A stretch of 64,000 bases of DNA from Dermatemys mawii (Eukaryota > Chordata > Testudines > Dermatemydidae). The stretch's first letter is position 1, and every line of letters starts with the position of its first letter. Below are positions 1 through 12,090 of this stretch, in pieces. The position numbers and the translations under genes were made by a program. Under the pieces are notes generated by a model. It saw nothing but the letters and a program-made list of their open reading frames with translations. It did not search any database and was not told where the DNA came from. The DNA lies in contig ML677373.1 in NCBI GenBank assembly GCA_007922305.1, positions 13,008,127-13,072,126 of the forward strand. Reading direction: 5' to 3'.

Positions 1-738
1 AGATCCCTCTGGCCTTTAGAATCTATCAATGTGTGAAAATAAAAACCCTAAAGTAGTTCTTGCATTATTTGTGTGTAATATGTTTTTATAGAAGTGGAAG
101 GCTTAAATTGTTTATTTCTGCTTGTTTAAAAAAGGATAAAGCTGCTAGTTTCAGGACTTAATCAGTTTAAAGGACTCTCATGGAAGTCTAACAAGATGCA
201 AGGTCTGAACTTGTTTCTTTTTGAGAGCTGTGGTATTGAAGTTTAAGTTTAACTTTCCTGTACTCTGTAAATGGCAGAAATAGCTTCACTTGTTTACTTG
301 AAATAAAGTGAGAGAGCTTTTATAGGATATTATCCTAAATGTAAATTAAGATTTCTTTAAAAGGTTAAAATGTACTGTTGTATATGAGCATGACAACAAT
401 ATTCTTATTTCTTTAGCTTTGAAGAATCTTTGCAGTTAAACAGCTATGTGTCTGCTTTCCTTTCAAGTTTACCTTCCATCATCATTGTACTAATTAACTT
501 CAGTAGACCTTGACAGAATTTGTTAATTTCAATATGTTTGGGTTTTTGCTTTTCCAAATTAGAAAGACTTTCACACTAGGAAAATTGAAAGACACTAACA
601 TTATTTCATAATGCAAAGTGTGAAGCTTGTAGAGTACTTTTGCTCCTCTGTAATGACCTGTTGCCACATGGTAAAATGTTAATTTCTTTCATACTTTTTA
701 AAATCATACCTCTCCTTTCTTTCTTTTCTCCTCAACAG
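1..738 (+). other. SUMO2: SUMO2 intron 1, 3' part
   Basis: AT-rich intron sequence ending in a pyrimidine tract and AG. No coding exon or recognisable repeat was seen. Confidence 0.7.
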
Positions 739-870
739 GAAGGAGTGAAGACTGAAAACAATGACCACATTAATCTGAAGGTGGCAGGGCAAGATGGGTC
801 TGTGGTGCAGTTTAAGATTAAGAGGCACACGCCACTTAGTAAACTAATGAAAGCCTATTGTGAACGACAG
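739..870 (+). CDS. SUMO2: SUMO2 coding exon 2
   Basis: 132 nt, 44 codons, phase 0. It starts after the acceptor ctcaacag and ends ...CERQ before the donor gtgagg. It carries the first beta strands and the start of the helix of the ubiquitin fold. Confidence 0.97.
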
Positions 871-3800
871 GTGAGGTGCTTGTGTGAACACTAAAGGAAG
901 CAATGCCCATAAGAGGGATCATCTTCATTAATGTGGATGAGGACAGTAAATGTCTTATCACAGTATTGCATATTTAACAAAGCCCATCATGTTGCAGAAT
1001 CTGTACTGCTTCAAGGGTCTGTTCTTAAATAGACTGGGAGAGTTTTCAAGAAATTGATAAAATAAAGTTAAATTATTATCTTTTTGTAAAGTCTCCTTTA
1101 CAGCCCCTTCCTGTTGGAAGGCAGCTTTAATATTATCTCCCAAAACATGAAGAGGGTGTGGTAGAAGGAAGTGTGGCTAGGCAGTTGAACAGTAATAATG
1201 GTACCTCTATAACAGTTTGTTTGTTTGTTCTTGATCTTATCTCAGACTTCTGATTTATGGCCTTAGTTTTACTGTATTGAGATAGGAAGTGCCAATAGCT
1301 GGTCATAGATTTCTTTGAAATGTAAAACTGAAGGTGAGCTGGGAAAGAAAAGGTAGACTTCATGATCAGTTTCATTTTCTCTAGTGCAGTGGTTCGCAAA
1401 CTTTTTTTTTTTTTCACGGACCACTTGAAAATTGCTACGGTCCTTAGCGGACCACTTAATGAGTTTTCCAAATGTTGTTTGTACTGTTAGCTAACTATTG
1501 TAAAGCGCTTTGGATAAAAGTGCTGTATAAAAAAAAATATTGTTCCTTGTTCTACAAATAAAAGCACACAACTCGTATTTTAATATCCCTAGTCTAACCT
1601 TTCTAACGCAATGGATGTGCCCTCTTCCCTGCTGCTGCAGCCCCCGAGCTGGGGCTGGGAAAGAGGAGAGGTGTCTCCCCGGCCTAGCAGTCCTGGAGCT
1701 GGGGAAAGCTGCTGCTTTTTCTGGCTGCTGCTGCAGCACTGCACATCCCAGATTCCCCTCACCCCCTCTTCTCACCCTTCTTCCCCCTCCCACTTACCTG
1801 CTATCGTCCCCCACCTCTCCTTACATGTGTCTTCTCCAGGGTCCAAGCACCTAATTAGTAGAGCCATGCCTGCACAGATCCACTAATTAGTTGGGTGGCC
1901 CTTCATTGTTTCGTGCAGCCGCCCAGGCACGCACTGTAGAGGGAACTATCTACAGACCACCTGAATGGAGCTCATGGACCACTGTTTGAGACCCTCTACT
2001 CTAGTGGATTAGTTGTCTAGTGGATTAAGTAACTCATCTGAGTAAACAAGTCTTCTGATATCATGTAAACAACTGAGCCTTCCTATAACTTGTGAATAGA
2101 TAATGGAAGAAAGGAGTTTTTAAACAGTGGTTGCAGAAATAAGAATGAAGCCAGAGAAGCTATTTTTTGATGAGTTGAATATCCAGAGCTTGAAAGATCA
2201 TCTTATTTTAGGAAACTTACTGACACCCATTTTTGTGCCATAGTTGTAGAAAAAGTTTTCTGTGACACTCGGTCCAGAAGTTTCTCATGGATGTATTTTT
2301 TTGAAAGTCCCTTTTCTAAAAGGCTTGTTTTCGACATTAACGTAATCTGTACTCACAAGCTGTACTGCTTTAACAATATTAGCATAGTTAAAGCACCTTT
2401 ATACCTCTCTAACTCTATGCACATTGCATGTTGTGCCCGTATAACTATTTCAGTAAAAATCAGACTCCTAACCAAAATAGATACATTGATACAAGCACTA
2501 TGTAGGCCAGGCCTAAATCTAGCAATTCTGTCATTCTCATGCTGAGATGAGATTATTTCAAGGGATTTGTACAATAAGATCAAATGAAAGCTATTGTCTC
2601 ATTTAAATTATTCTGCTTTAGTTGTATGATTTCAGTGTACAACATATGATCAAAGGTGCTTATAATGTACTTTTCTCCATGTCTGGGTTTGAACTAATCT
2701 TGGGAGCCTCAGGAAACCTAGGTATTATTCAGGAGGAGTTCAGCAGACTTGTTTAATGGTGAGAGTGGATTTGGTTTGAGTGACAATTGCACTTGACAGA
2801 ATCAGAGATCATTTTGATGGTACATACTTTCACTTAGGAATACTACTGCACTATAAGTACTCTGTCCCAGTATGTAAGGGCAGGAGTGCTGTCCATATAC
2901 CTTCCTTAACACCCTAGGTGTTATGAGGATAAATTAGTGAATGGTTGAGTCTGTCTTTTTTTCTAGCCCTGCCAATGACTCATTGTTATCTTAAGTAAGT
3001 TATCTGACCTCAGTTTTCCCCATTGTAAAATATGGCTATCGCCTCCTTCATGGTGTGTTGTGAGGTATATCAAACTGCTGTAAAGTGTGTTGAGAATTCT
3101 GGATGAATGGTGATTACTTTCCACACATAATTATCATTCTTATCCAAATTAGTATAAAATGCTTGCTGAGTTCATATTTCTTTAATTAAAATTCATGCAA
3201 GCAGTTCTGGCTTTCCCATAGAAAACTCCATCAGAATCCTAGAAATGTAGGGCTGGAAGGAACTTTAAGAGGTCATCTAGCCCAGGGGTCGGCAGCCTTT
3301 CAGAAGCGTTGTGCCGAGTCTTCATTTATTCATTCTAATTTAAGGTTTTGCGTGCCAGTAATACATTTTAACGTTTTTAGAAGGCCCCTTTCTAGAAGTC
3401 TATAATATAGAACCAAACTATTGTTGTATGTAAGGTAAATAAGGTTTTTAAAATTTTTAAGAAGCTTCATTTAAAATTAAATTAAAATGCAGAGTCCCCC
3501 AAACTGGTGGCCAGAACCTGGGCAGTGTGAGTGCCACTGAATATCACCTCGTGTGTCACCTTTGGTACCGGTGCTATAGGTTGCCTACCCCTGATCTAGC
3601 CCATCTCTCGCTCTGAGGCAGGATGAGTACTGGATTTAGGCAATTTTTGCAATGAGCAGAAATCAGATTTTGAATAAAATAACATCCAAAATCCTGTTAA
3701 GATAGGAAATGAGGTGAGCAACTATTTTTTACAAGGTTCACAAGTCAGGGGCAATGATTTTCAATTAGATGCTTAAATATTTAAGCATCTAAGTAAGTAG

Positions 3801-6800
3801 GTAGATTTTTTTTTATAGGTGCTTTCATAGATCTTACAACTTCCATCTAAAGTCATTGAGGACTGTGAATGCTTAGCATTTCTGAAAAATCAGAGCTTAT
3901 GTGCCTGCCTATAGACTCCCAGGCTTGAAAATTTTGTCTAAGAAACATAAAGTTGAAGCAAAAAAACCTCATGCATATTGAGGAGACACAAAAACTAGTC
4001 AGTACAGAGGACTGGCTAACTTTAAAGAGTAGAAGTAATGTAGTGTATATGATAGTCTTCAGATATAGGTTCAGAAGGTCAAGACTATTGACAGGGCCAG
4101 CCTACAGCATTTTGGCACCTGAGATGGGGAGCTCAAATGATGCCCCCTCGTTTGGGCCAAAACTTTGAAAGATCTCTTGTGCCCTCCTTCCTCCAGCACA
4201 GCACTCCTCCATCTATGTGCATCTAGAGCAGAGAGAATATGTATGCACCAGCAGCAGACACTATTTTCTACACTCCAGGACCTAGTGGTGCCCCCAACAC
4301 AGTCTGGCACTTGAGGTGGCTGCTTCAGTTCACCTCATGGTAAGGCCAACCCTGGCTATTCAGGATCATTGTTTCTGGAAAGAATGTATTATTGAAGATT
4401 GTTCCAATATATTGAAGTGCAGAAAAAATAATATCTTTGTGAGATTGGAGTTCTCAAATGCATGTTTTTCTGTTAATTTTCACTTGGGACCTGTACAAAA
4501 TTGCCAGGAACCACTACAAAATAACTTAACATTTTCAGAATTCAACATACAAGATCCACAACATCAGAGAAAGTAGTATGTTCTTTTTCTCTTGACTGGA
4601 GCCTCCAATTTCCTTGTTAGTCCTTCCCTTCAAGTGCTCTATTTTAGTAACTAGACATAGTTTCCTGAAGAGGCCGGCAACATCAGTTGCTTCATCACAA
4701 GGGCTGAGTAAGCTGCCTGTATGCAGCACTCTATCCTTTGACACTGGAGCTTGAACCAAATTCCTTTGCGCAGCAGAGGGTTCTGGGTTGACTTTGCTGT
4801 TTCGTCGACCACAGGCTTATATCTTAAACTCAGATGAGCTTATGGATGAACAATACCGGAATCTGAAGACTTATTTCAGTCCTTCAAGATGAGATGTTGC
4901 CATAGAGGGAAGGTGTGTTCATTGTGAACTATAATTGATAAGATTTTATTAATCTGAATATTCTTGCTAAAACATCTCTTCTGGCAACACAATCCCCCCA
5001 TAACAAGTAATTAATAAAACATTTCTGATTCCTCTCCTATATCTGTTCCATGGCTAACTGAGGTCTTAACTCATCAGGTGTCAGTCCAGCACCTTCCACC
5101 ACATTAACCTCACTTGAAAAACAAATAGCCTTGCTGAATGCCTAGGACTCCTACAGGAAAACTAGACAGTATATATTAGATGGAGGACAGAATTGGGAGG
5201 CACAGACAACAGAGCTCTGCAATTGACTGTATCCTTTCTTAACTCATTTGGGCTATGTCCACTCTACATATACATAGTGGACACTGACAGAAGGATTTTT
5301 AGGCTATTAGGAACACCACTTCCCCAAACAATGTTAGCTATATCAACAGCAGCCCTCTTTTCTTGGCAGAGTTGCATCTTCACAAGAGGTTTTGTCAGCA
5401 TAACTGTGTTGCTCAGAGATGTGTGTTTTTCCACACCCTGACTGACCTAGTTATGCTGCTGTAAGTTTTAAATGAAGACCAGCCCTTAATCTTTCCCTAT
5501 GTGTAAAATGAGGATAGACCAGCTGAAGAAGGGTGCTGTGAAGTTTAGTTTGTAAAGATCTTTGAAAACAGAGTGCAGAGTTGTGATTACTATTTAGCCA
5601 GTTTGTTTTCAGTATATCAGCCCACATGAGAATGAGAGACAGAGTTTTTGGGGATGGAAAGGGTCACCAAATGATTTTAGTGTAAGTGATAATAGAAATT
5701 TCTTAATTAAAATTATCTTATCTGGGTAATTGCCCTCTGAATGTAGATGACTCCCCTAAAACCTAACTTCATTTGCTCTCTGACATGGTTCATGCTACTG
5801 GTTTCTCATCTTGTGTGTTCTAAATAATCCAGGTTCTGTAATTTCATCTCATGAGTCTCTTCAATTCAATAAGGAGGTTGGACTTGATATCAGCATTAGA
5901 TGCTGGAATTAATTTAAACTTCCAAAAGTAACCATTCAGGATTAATCAGCTACTTCTTGAGTCACTTCAGATTAACAGACTGATGTGGGCTTTCCATGAG
6001 GAGAAGAAAAGGGTTCATAGAATGTTGCTGCTTTTAGAGAAAGTGAAATCGAGCTGTGCTGAACATTTGAGCAGGGATATTATTCCCCATGTGGCACTTA
6101 CCACCTGAAGTGCTACTTCTAACTTTCCTCCAACTGAATTATTTAAAATTCTTGTAAAAAAAAAACAAAAAACTTTTTTAGCGGCTTCTGGCCTTGAGAA
6201 CTTGATTTTGGATTCCTAGTTCACTTTAATGTCCAGTTAGTAGGGACAGTGATGCATCTTTTAGAAACTAAACACATTGCAATTTGTTTTTCAAAACAGG
6301 TCATAATCAAAACATAGCTCAAGTTACAAGTGAAAGTGAAGACTGAACAGTGTTTTAACATGTCACTTGTTTCTCTTTGCACCAGGGTTTGTCAATGAGG
6401 CAAATCAGATTCCGGTTCGATGGGCAACCAATCAATGAAACAGATACACCTGCACAGGTAAAAATTATATTTAAAGCTTGCTTCAGGAGTTAATAGTTGT
6501 GTAAACTATTGCTAAAGAGAAACAGACTTGTAACTATTGATGCTTAAGTAATAGAACTTGACCATTGGTATAACTTCACACTTTTACAGTAACTAGTACT
6601 GAACTGTTGGGAATAGAATAACGCTATATTCTGCATCTAGAATATTAAATTTATACCATCACAGTGCCATTAATTTACAGCTTCTACTGACGCTAAGACC
6701 TGTAAGGGTATTAATTTATGGGTTATAATGATTATGGTGGGTTAATAGTCCTGGTAGATAAATATTGGTGTTCTCCTTCAAATAATAATTTTAGGGTTTG

Positions 6801-7987
6801 CTAGCATATTGACAGGCCTGGCAGGTGATGGTTCTGTACTGCAGAACTTAATGCTGTAATGTGAAAATTATTGCCCAATATCTCTAGTTTGTTAGTGTTT
6901 CAGTAATATAAAGTTACCAAGAGACCTGTGGCACCTTAAAGACTAACTAAAGTATTAGAGCATAAGCTTTCGTGGGCTAATACCCACTTCGTCGGATGCA
7001 TGCAGTGGAAGAGTCCAGGGGCAGGTATAAATAGGTAGGCAAGAGCCAGGTTAAAGATAACNNNNNNNNNNNNNNNNNNNNNNNNNNNNNNNNNNNNNNN
7101 NNNNNNNNNNNNNNNNNNNNNNNNNNNNNNNNNNNNNNNNNNNNNNNNNNNNNNNNNNNNNNNNNNNNNNNNNNNNNNNNNNNNNNNNNNNNNNNNNNNN
7201 NNNNNNNNNNNNNNNNNNNNNNNNNNNNNNNNNNNNNNNNNNNNNNNNNNNNNNNNNNNNNNNNNNNNNNNNNNNNNNNNNNNNNNNNNNNNNNNNNNNN
7301 NNNNNNNNNNNNNNNNNNNNNNNNNNNNNNNNNNNNNNNNNNNNNNNNNNNNNNNNNNNNNNNNNNNNNNNNNNNNNNNNNNNNNNNNNNNNNNNNNNNN
7401 NNNNNNNNNNNNNNNNNNNNNNNNNNNNNNNNNNNNNNNNNNNNNNNNNNNNNNNNNNNNNAACTGGCATCCCATTTTCTTTTTTTGTTGTTACTAATTG
7501 AGTATAGGGACTTCGGCCATAATAATTCACTTTCCTTAGTACTGTAGCTTAAGCTTAGATGTTGTGTGTTTGAATGCCCAGAAAGTGGGACAAAGGTGGT
7601 GTTCTAAGGGAAATGGCGGGGATGAAGTGGTTTGATGGGGCTGGCAAGATTAAAACATAGTAATGTCTGTGAGGCTCTTAGACAGAAGCAGATCAATATA
7701 CTCATGGATCTTACTTTATTTGAAATAGTCAGTTATCCACCATTCTTTATATCACTCTTTTTAAGTTTCATGTTCCTCTGAAGCAGGGTGAATGCATTAA
7801 TTTGGGAGTTTGTTCTCTTAAGTTGTGGTAAGAGGTATATGTGAAGATGTGAAACTAAGAACGTTTCATATTTGTCTAATATTTAATCAGTTGAGTTGAA
7901 AATTGTTCTTTCTTTCTGATGCAGTTGGAAATGGAGGATGAAGATACAATTGATGTGTTCCAGCAGCAGACAGGAGGAGTCTACTAA
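739..7987 (+). CDS. SUMO2: SUMO2, small ubiquitin-like modifier 2 (5' partial)
   Basis: Small ubiquitin-like modifier that is conjugated to lysines of mostly nuclear proteins after C-terminal processing. Three coding exons are visible: 739-870, 6386-6457 and 7925-7987, all in phase 0 with AG acceptors and GT donors. They give 88 residues, matching residues 8-95 of the 95-aa vertebrate protein. Exon 2 begins [10 protein letters not shown]; the reading ends QQQTGGVY. The di-glycine followed by VY, and not a longer tail, separates SUMO2 from SUMO3. The internal SUMO consensus lysine lies in the VKTE segment. The first exon, which should encode MADEKPK, is not in the window, so the gene is cut by the left edge. 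The 3'UTR runs to an AATAAA at 8540-8545. JPT1 follows downstream on the same strand, as expected from vertebrate synteny. Confidence 0.97.
1387..1998. mobile_element. Non-autonomous hAT element, 612 bp
   Basis: Flanked by a perfect 8-bp direct repeat CTCTAGTG (1379-1386 and 1999-2006). The left end CAGTGGTTCGCAAAC and the reverse complement of the right end, TAGAGGGTCTCAAAC, match at 11 of 15 positions. An 8-bp target duplication with CAG-type ends is diagnostic of the hAT superfamily. No transposase frame is present, so it is a passenger element. Confidence 0.85.
2960..3120 (+). repeat. MIR-type SINE fragment
   Basis: Resembles the MIR middle and 3' part: a degraded 'cctcagttt..cccattgtaaaat' stretch, then a 'ctgtaaagtg..ttgagaattctggatgaatggtg' tail. 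Divergent, hence old. Confidence 0.6.
3229..3282 (-). repeat. CR1 LINE 3' end, left half
   Basis: Antisense CR1 tail: 'agaatcctagaaatgtaggg' followed by 'ctggaaggaacttt' and 'gaggtcatctag'. It is broken by the hAT insertion at 3283 and resumes at 3602-3650. Confidence 0.7.
3283..3593 (-). mobile_element. hAT MITE family A, copy 1 (311 bp)
   Basis: Perfect 8-bp duplication ATCTAGCC at 3275-3282 and 3594-3601. Ends CAGGGGTCGGCAGCC and GGTTGCCTACCCCTG are inverted repeats. Copies 2 (21563-21866) and 3 (26791-27097) are the same element in the other orientation. It sits inside a CR1 3' end. Confidence 0.92.
4092..4354. mobile_element. Degraded hAT-like element
   Basis: Left end CAGGGCCAGCCTACAG, right end GGCCAACCCTG. 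The flanks ACTATTGA (4084-4091) and GCTATTCA (4355-4362) match at 6 of 8 positions, which fits an aged target duplication. No coding capacity. Confidence 0.6.
5495..5605 (+). repeat. MIR-type SINE fragment
   Basis: Resembles the MIR 3' half: 'atgtgtaaaatgaggata' then 'gtttgtaaagatctttgaaa'. Short and divergent. Confidence 0.5.
6386..6457 (+). CDS. SUMO2: SUMO2 coding exon 3
   Basis: 72 nt, 24 codons, phase 0, reading [20 protein letters not shown] then TPAQ. Acceptor ttgcaccag, donor gtaaaa. Confidence 0.97.
6911..7061 (-). mobile_element. Penelope-like element fragment with hammerhead-like motif
   Basis: A dispersed reptile repeat recognised from memory: 'gagacctgtggcaccttaaa', 'gcataagctttcgtgggcta' and 'cccacttcgtcggatgcatg'. 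On the minus strand 6957-6995 reads like a hammerhead ribozyme core, with CCGACGA, a 5-bp stem GTGGG/CCCAC, GAAA, and a short AGC-TTAT-GCT hairpin followed by C. The same family supplies the fold-back insertion at 31776-31891. It runs into the gap, so its right end is unknown. Confidence 0.65.
7062..7461. other. Assembly gap, 400 N
   Basis: A run of exactly 400 unknown bases inside the Penelope-like repeat. The gap probably reflects a repeat that failed to assemble. Confidence 0.99.
7925..7987 (+). CDS. SUMO2: SUMO2 last coding exon
   Basis: 63 nt with the stop TAA at 7985-7987. It reads [20 protein letters not shown]. The GG is the conjugation site exposed when SENP proteases remove VY. Acceptor ttctgatgcag. 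Confidence 0.97.
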
Positions 7988-8539
7988 AAAGAGAACCTGC
8001 TACTTTCCTCTCCAGAACTGTGCTCCCACAGATGACACATTCACAATTAGAAAAATGAGACTTGGTTCAGCCACATCCTGACTACTGCAGTATAGTTTTT
8101 TCTCTTCTCTCTTTTTTCCTCTTCCTTCTATTGTACATAAAGTAACTGGTGTATGTGCACAGACACAATGCATATTTTTTTTAACTAAATGGCCAATCGT
8201 ATGTTTTGATCAACATGGAATGGAGATGGGGTGGGGAGAAAAAACTGGTTCTGTGAAAATACCCCTTTTCTCCATCGTGGCATGCTCCTTCAACTTTTAT
8301 CTTTATATTCCAGTAAGTTATTTTGCTCTCACTGTTGACAAACAAAAATATTGCATACTTTGTTTGATTGGATTATTTCAATGTTTTTCTTTTATCATTG
8401 TAAAACCAAGGACGATTTTATAACTTTTTTGTACGTAGCTGTTACATGTAGAGCAATCTCTGTCTAAGTAGGGGTAAATTACTCCAAAAAACATTGATCC
8501 TAGATAGTTTTCCCTTCAAGTAAAGCATCTTGTTGTTTA

Positions 8540-8545
8540 AATAAA
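8540..8545 (+). terminator. SUMO2: SUMO2 poly(A) signal
   Basis: AATAAA 553 nt after the SUMO2 stop, followed by T-rich sequence. It is the first canonical hexamer in a suitable place. Confidence 0.7.
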
Positions 8546-8669
8546 CTTCTTGTTTAAAATAATCAGTTTTCTTTATTGTTCTGCATAGTGATAATACTTG
8601 GCACTTGTAGCTCTTTACATCTCTACAACAATTTACAAACTTTTAATCCTCAAACACATACCCCTGCAT

Positions 8670-8937
8670 GGGTATGTCTACACTGCAGCTGGGAGCAAGC
8701 CTCTTAGCCCAGATAGACACTTGCACTAGCAGGGCTTGAGTTAGTACCCTGAAAATAGAAGCTTGGATGTTGCAGCCCCGGCAGAGGGCCGTGCTAGCTA
8801 CCAGAGCTCAGACTAAGGGGTCATCATGAGACGCAACATCCACGCTATTTTGAAGCACCCCACTTGAGCTCTGCTACTGCAAGTTTCTGCCTACCCACTC
8901 TGGGAAGTTGGCTACCAGCTGTAGCGCAGACATATCC
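8670..8937. mobile_element. TIR DNA element family B, copy 1 (about 268 bp)
   Basis: Left end GGGTATGTCTACACTGCAGC matches the reverse complement of the right end GGATATGTCTGCGCTACAGC; 21 of 26 bases pair over the full termini. A second copy of similar length is at 49244-49515. The target duplication is not clear, so the superfamily is unassigned. Confidence 0.7.
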
Positions 8938-11924
8938 TATGTGGTAAGCCAAATAAGTATAGTCTCCATTTTACAGATGGGGAAACTGAGATAGGAAGTG
9001 TGTTCATCTTACATTAATGTGGATTAGGGGAGATATGTTTGGAATACCCAGGTGAGAATCCATGACATATAGAAGATAGATCAGAAACTTGTTCCCTGTC
9101 CATGGGTGCATTGTTATTGTAAAGAAGGTTCCGAACCCTGCTTCAGCACTGTGCTGTGTTATTGAGTGAAAGAGGAAGAGTCCAAGCCCCATTTAAGCAC
9201 TGAGTCATATATCAAGAAGAGTAAAAAACATGAGGGCTACAGTGGAGTGCAGCTGTAATCTAAGACTTTAATGAAAGACCAGTAAGATCTCTTCCTCCCT
9301 TCAGTGTCTGTATAGAATGTTCTTGTTTGGCTTTAGGTCTGTTCTACTTCACCAGAAATCTCCTAAGGCTTTTGGCTAGTCATAGGTACTTTATGCATAA
9401 AGGAAATAAAGCCCTGCTTCTTTATGACCAGCTTTTGCAAGAAGACAAATAGCCCCAAGATTTGATCATTGTATGAGTGATCCCTATGCCTGCTACCCAC
9501 GCAAACAAAATAATTTCACTCAATCATTCCATGCGTGGTAGAATTATGTGGCCTCTATGCTTTAGAAAAGTTAAATGATTGGTGTTTTCTCACATCATCT
9601 GGTAACACATTGTTACCCACCTTCAGAAGACTCATAAACATCTGTGAAGAATAAACAAGTGAACATGCCTGTGCTTTATGGTAATTTTCAAATAACTATT
9701 GGGAGTATTAGACTAGTTGTAGGCCACTTCAGTTAATTTTAAGGAATCCTCAATCCTAATAAGCAGAGTATTTCCTTCCTCAGCATGCACTTGTTCTGGA
9801 CTGCACTTCTGATTTACACTATCCTGCGGAGATGAAATTGCTCTTTGCTGCAGATATTCTATATCTGGAGCCACAGGCAAAATGATTCATTTTAAAAAAT
9901 AGTTCTATGACTGTTCAGTCTGTTTTCTCCTTCAGATTCCTGTGTGGTCTTCTGAGAGAGCTTCAGAAGCTCTGCCATTCAAGCTGTCCAGGAAAGACTT
10001 GTCTAGCCCAAGATTTCTGAAAACCTACTCCAAGTCTCTAAAATTCTTTCAGCTGGATGGTATCATGCCAAGACTTTGTTCTTTGGAAAATGCGCTCTGT
10101 TCATCCGGAAGAGATCTGTTTGAACTTGCTTCAGCTTCTGAAATAGAGGATGAGCTCTCCTTATGTTTCATTTCTTGATCTCTCCCACCTACAGTTAGGC
10201 TGAAAACTTCCAGTGACATTCTGATTCATGTTCCTTCTTCCCTAAGGTGATAGGAGTGTAAACAAAAATGCAGGGAGCACCCATATGTTTTCAAAAGTGG
10301 TATGGGTATCCATTAACCTCATACAGAAGTACAATGGTGCTTCATTTGTCATTAACTTGCCCATTGAATTCCTGTCAATATCAAGGGGAGTTGCATGGTT
10401 TGTCAAGGAAATCAGACCTTCTAAAATGGGATTATACCCAATTTACAAATGTTTTCGTGTGTAAAAAAGGGAGGGAAAATATAATTCTCTGTAGCTGTGA
10501 GTCAGGTGCTGTAGCTTTAAGAATGTTACTCTATTCGTCTTATGTTAAGTCTTTGTTATTAAAACAAAAGCCCCAATCAGTTAACTTCAATTCCTTTGTG
10601 TCTAGTACCTCATTCTCCAGCTGATGTTGCCTGAAAGTGTCTGCTCAAACAGCTGCCTTCAGTAGTACTAGAAGAGGATTGTATGAATACAAACTCCTGT
10701 TGTCTTAAAAACATTTGATAACCGAAACCACTATTGTCCATAAATCCTTCAGAGATTATTTTTTTTCTCAACTAGTCTTGCAAACTGATCAATAGATGGT
10801 GCTTATTCATTCCAACATATAAAATGGAGCAGAGGTAGCATACCAAATCCATTTTAAGTCCACAAACTCATCCTTAGGACCTTTGTCCTGGTAGTCTCTT
10901 GTAGTTTGTATCCTTTTTACTTAAGTGATACTTCCTTTGTAGACTGCCAGCACTGCTGCTAAACAGCTTGGAGGTTTTCTTGTTTAGTCCTGCTTCCCAC
11001 AGTCTGAATGTGCTGCCTGTGTGAGGAAAGGAACATATTGCTGATGATGGGTTTCAGGAACAGATTTGAACCTGGCTTTACTACCAATGTGGATCAGGAA
11101 AAATGTTCAGCATTGTTTCAAAAAAATGGTTAAAACTGGGTCAGGGATGAAAATGGTTCGGTTGCTAGATCCAGACACTATACAGATGGTTTTCCTGTTT
11201 ACACTAGTAGCCAAACTCTTCAACCCCATTTGAAGAAAGGCAGAGAAGAATTGGTCAATGGGTGCTTTTCCTAGTGCATACAGCAGTCTTTCATGTGTAT
11301 GATACGTTTGAGATCTTCAAGGGACTGGGCATTTTGAGCTTTCACTCAAACATCTAAATACCACTTATTTTAAAGTGATTGTCATGTAATTTGTTTTCTT
11401 AATGCAGATAAGAAGTCGATAGGCCCATGAAGGATAGAAATGTTACAGGGAATGCATACTAGCTACATACAGGAGGGACCACATGACCTCCTTCAACACA
11501 AAAATGTTAATGCAACAGACTCCACATTAGATCCTCAGTAAGATTCAGTTTAATTTTACTGGCCCTTCATACATCATGGCTATTCCACGAAACAATATGC
11601 AATGTCAATTTTTGGACCCCCTAAGACATTTTCCCATAACTGTTGTCTTAATAAAAAAGTGTAATCTAGGAGTTAAAATAGGGCACTAATAAGACTCCTG
11701 GGTTCTGATGCAGTCTTGTCTTTGGGCAAATAATCTATGCCAACATTTTCAAACTTGGGTACCTACAATTAGATATTTAAATCCACATATAGGGACTCTA
11801 AAGAAAAATGGTTCGAGTTTGAGGTCCAACTCCCATTGATTTCAATGGGAGTTTTGGGTACTTAATGCCTAAATATCAGGCAGTTTTATTCAGGCCTCTA
11901 ATTATGGATCTAAGTATCCATCTT

Positions 11925-12090
11925 TAGGCACACAAGTTGGGCTCAACCTCTGTGCCTTAGTTTCTCCATCTGCAAAATGGGGATGATGATAATACCTATC
12001 CACCTAACAGGTGGTTTGAGGATTAATGTTTCTTAAATGCTTTGAGACGTTCGTGTGGAAGGGGTTATAGAAGTGCAAAGTATTATGACA
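11925..12090 (+). repeat. MIR-type SINE fragment
   Basis: 'ctccatctgcaaaatgggga' followed by 'gaggattaatg..tttcttaaatgctttgagacg' and 'agaagtgcaaagtatta', the usual MIR 3' order. Confidence 0.7.

Larger units (their letters stand above)
871..6385 (+). other. SUMO2: SUMO2 intron with several repeats
   Basis: 5.5-kb intron. It holds a 612-bp hAT element, a MIR copy, a CR1 3' end split by a hAT element, another degraded hAT-like element near 4.1-4.35 kb and a second MIR. The rest is AT-rich with nothing coding. Confidence 0.7.
6458..7924 (+). other. SUMO2: SUMO2 intron with Penelope fragment and assembly gap
   Basis: Contains the left part of a Penelope-like repeat, 400 N, then ordinary AT-rich intron to the acceptor at 7923-7924. 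Confidence 0.7.

Noticed and set aside
6936..7530. Open frames across the N run
   Set aside because: Artefact of translating the 400-base assembly gap.
9942..10178. 78-aa frame with a protein-like composition
   Set aside because: No splice signals, no recognised domain and no conservation evidence; chance frame is the simpler explanation.
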